Shown: positions 62,462 to 64,000 of the stretch, in pieces
How positions within the stretch are numbered: the stretch's first letter is position 1
Layout: each line of letters starts with the position of its first letter
Source: Roseiarcus sp963749715
GTDB lineage: Bacteria; Pseudomonadota; Alphaproteobacteria; Rhizobiales; Beijerinckiaceae
Direction of reading: 5' to 3'
Assembly: GCA_963749715.1 (NCBI GenBank)
Contig: CAVVNR010000001.1
Coordinates: 310,001-374,000, forward strand
Length of the DNA: 64,000 bases
The notes under the pieces: model-generated
What the model saw: the letters and a program-made list of their open reading frames with translations, nothing else
Database searches by the model: none
Told to the model about the DNA's origin: nothing
Program-made: the position numbers and the translations under genes

Positions 62462-63721
62462 ATGACCGCCATACCGCTGTCGCGCGCCCGTATTCTCCTG
62501 ATCATCAGCGGGGGAATCGCGGCCTACAAGGCGCTGGAGTTGATCCGACGGCTGAGAGACCGCGGCGCGTCGGTTCGCGTCGTCATGACCGTTGCCGCGC
62601 GGCAATTCATTTCCCCTCTTTCGGCGGCGACGCTAAGCGGACAGCCGATTCGCGATGACCTGTTCAGCCTGACTGACGAAGCGGCGATCGGCCACATCGA
62701 ATTGTCGCGCGCCGCCGATCTCGTGGTCGTCGCGCCGGCGAGCGCGAACATACTCGCCCGGATGGCCGCCGGGCTCGCCGATGATTTGGCGACCACACTT
62801 TTGCTGGCGACCGACAAGCGGGTGCTGGCGGCCCCAGCGATGAACGTCCGCATGTGGTTGCACCCGGCGACCCGCCGCAACCTCGATCGCCTGACGGGCG
62901 ACGGCGTCCTGTTCGTCGGCCCCGAAACGGGGCCGATGGCCTGCGGGGAGTTCGGCCCGGGCCGTATGGCCGAACCGTCGGCAATCGTCCAGGCAATCGA
63001 ACAGGCCCTGGCGGCCGGAACCACGATCGACGACCCGTCCGAATCGGTCTCCACTGATTCGGGCCCGCTCAGCGGGCGGCATATCATTGTGACCTCAGGG
63101 CCGACTTATGAGCCCATCGACCCGGTCCGGTTCATCGGAAATCGGTCTTCCGGGCGGCAAGGGCATGCAATTGCGCAATCTGCGATTGGCGCGGGCGCAA
63201 GGGTCACGCTCATCACCGGGCCGGTCAGCCTATCCGATCCCGCCGGAGCTGAGGTCATTCATGTCAGTTCCGCCCTCGAGATGCGGGACGCGGTTGAGGC
63301 CGCGCTGCCCGCCGACGCGTTCATTGCCGCGGCGGCTGTGGCGGATTGGCGGACCGAGAACGTCGCCCGTCAGAAGATCAAAAAAGGAGCCCATGAGTCT
63401 CCGACCCTCCGCTTGGTGGAAAACCCCGATATACTTGCGGAAGTTTCGAAGAAGACGACAATGCGGCCGGCTGTTGTGATAGGCTTCGCCGCCGAAACCG
63501 AAAACGTCATGGCCAATGCGAAGGCCAAGTTGCGGCGCAAGGGTTGCGATCTGATCATCGCCAATAGTGTCGCCGAAGGGACTTCGACATTCGGGGGCGA
63601 GACCAACCAGGTCGAAGTCATCGACGCGCGAAGCGCCGAGTCCTGGCCGCCGATGAGCAAGGCCGAGGTCGCCGAGGGGATCGTCCGCCGCCTTGCCCTC
63701 GAGTTGGCGAGACGCCAATGA
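62462..63721 (+). CDS. coaBC: Bifunctional phosphopantothenoylcysteine decarboxylase/phosphopantothenate-cysteine ligase
   Basis: Two steps of coenzyme A synthesis in one protein, about 419 residues. The N-terminal flavin domain shows ILLIISGGIAAYKALELIRR, VVAPASANILARMAAGLADD, APAMNVRMWLHPATRRNL and the Cys loop PETGPMACGEFGPGRM; the C-terminal ligase shows HIIVTSGPTYEPIDPVRFIG and NRSSGRQGHAIA. ATG 62462 is used; a TTG at 62456 is in frame. It overlaps dut by four bases. Confidence 0.97.
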   Translation: MTAIPLSRARILLIISGGIAAYKALELIRRLRDRGASVRVVMTVAARQFISPLSAATLSGQPIRDDLFSLTDEAAIGHIELSRAADLVVVAPASANILARMAAGLADDLATTLLLATDKRVLAAPAMNVRMWLHPATRRNLDRLTGDGVLFVGPETGPMACGEFGPGRMAEPSAIVQAIEQALAAGTTIDDPSESVSTDSGPLSGRHIIVTSGPTYEPIDPVRFIGNRSSGRQGHAIAQSAIGAGARVTLITGPVSLSDPAGAEVIHVSSALEMRDAVEAALPADAFIAAAAVADWRTENVARQKIKKGAHESPTLRLVENPDILAEVSKKTTMRPAVVIGFAAETENVMANAKAKLRRKGCDLIIANSVAEGTSTFGGETNQVEVIDARSAESWPPMSKAEVAEGIVRRLALELARRQ

Positions 63722-64000
63722 TTTCTATTGTTTACAGGCGATTCCCGCATGCCGAGGGGTTGCAATTGCCGGCGTATGAGAGTGAAGATGCGGCGGGGAT
63801 GGATCTCGTGGCCGCCGTGCCGGCGGGCGACGGCGTTGTTTTGGCCCCTGGGTCGCGCGAGTTGATCGCGACCGGGTTGGCGATCGAGTTGCCGAAGGGA
63901 TTTGAAGCGCAGATCCGGCCCCGATCGGGGCTGGCTCTGACCGAGGGGGTGACGGTCCTCAACAGTCCGGGGACGATCGACGCTGACTATCGCGGCGAGA
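63718..64000 (+). CDS. dut: Deoxyuridine 5'-triphosphate nucleotidohydrolase (partial)
   Basis: dUTPase, cut by the window end after 94 codons of about 150. Motif 1 is AGMDLVAAVPAG, motif 2 is PRSGLALTEGVTVLNSPG and motif 3 begins TIDADYRGE. It overlaps the coaBC stop (ATGA). It removes dUTP and supplies dUMP for thymidylate. Confidence 0.96.
   Translation, partial: MISIVYRRFPHAEGLQLPAYESEDAAGMDLVAAVPAGDGVVLAPGSRELIATGLAIELPKGFEAQIRPRSGLALTEGVTVLNSPGTIDADYRGE

Noticed and set aside
1..64000. tRNA, rRNA, CRISPR array, prophage
   Set aside because: No T-loop or anticodon pattern, repeat-spacer array or phage structural gene was seen on either strand by eye; a dedicated tRNA search would be decisive.

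Overview
This window is high-GC chromosomal DNA of an alphaproteobacterial methylotroph, most likely in the order Hyphomicrobiales and near Beijerinckiaceae or Methylocystaceae. The placement rests on a nearly complete tetrahydromethanopterin (H4MPT)/methanofuran C1 pathway, a lanthanide-type XoxF methanol dehydrogenase with its cytochrome and binding protein, an alphaproteobacterial his order and the ubiE-ubiB-coaBC-dut block. I saw no ribosomal RNA, tRNA, CRISPR array or prophage.

Layout. 1-825 is the start of a luciferase-like monooxygenase. 1014-9129 is a LacI-controlled CUT1 sugar importer with an intracellular GH116-type glycosidase. 9403-26687 is the C1 core: fae, a citG-like gene, a RimK-like ligase, mch, an ATP-grasp gene, fhcBADC, a three-gene ExbB-like membrane cluster, a pentapeptide-repeat protein, an ISAs1-type insertion sequence, the beta-RFAP synthase gene, mtdB and a fused mfnB-folB. 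27646-30925 is xoxF-xoxG-xoxJ. 31950-37548 holds methanofuran/H4MPT cofactor genes (mfnF-like, mfnE-like, an AfpA-type flavoprotein, a dihydropteroate synthase-like protein, DUF447 and a HisA-like protein).

37568-46965 holds a cytochrome c, an orphan 25-residue pqqA, a ped-type PQQ-associated binding protein/beta-propeller/ABC exporter set, a NitT/TauT-type importer and a PQQ-like propeller protein. 47105-50542 is a mixed stretch: pterin carbinolamine dehydratase, an orphan substrate-binding protein, a DUF2380-like protein, a small protein behind a sigma-54-like promoter, and a cbbX remnant. 51039-55701 is a CUT2 sugar importer behind its own LacI regulator. 56217-59673 is hisB-hisH-hisA-(two small genes)-hisF. 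59737-64000 is ubiE-ubiB-coaBC-dut.

How it fits together. XoxF oxidises methanol to formaldehyde in the periplasm using PQQ and a lanthanide, and passes electrons to XoxG. In the cytoplasm Fae, MtdB, Mch and FhcABCD carry the C1 unit from formaldehyde to formate on H4MPT and methanofuran. The cofactor genes lie around these enzymes.

A notable trait is damage. Five genes need one single-nucleotide frame correction each (mfnF-like, afpA, the DHPS-like gene, the ped-type binding protein, and a small his-operon gene). The PQQ-like propeller gene has an in-frame TAG. cbbX and a second ubiB survive only as fragments. Whether the point lesions are real or sequencing errors cannot be settled here. 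The best candidate for an undescribed system is the ExbB-like channel with a DUF2135-like, MotB/ExbD-topology partner directly behind the fhc operon.
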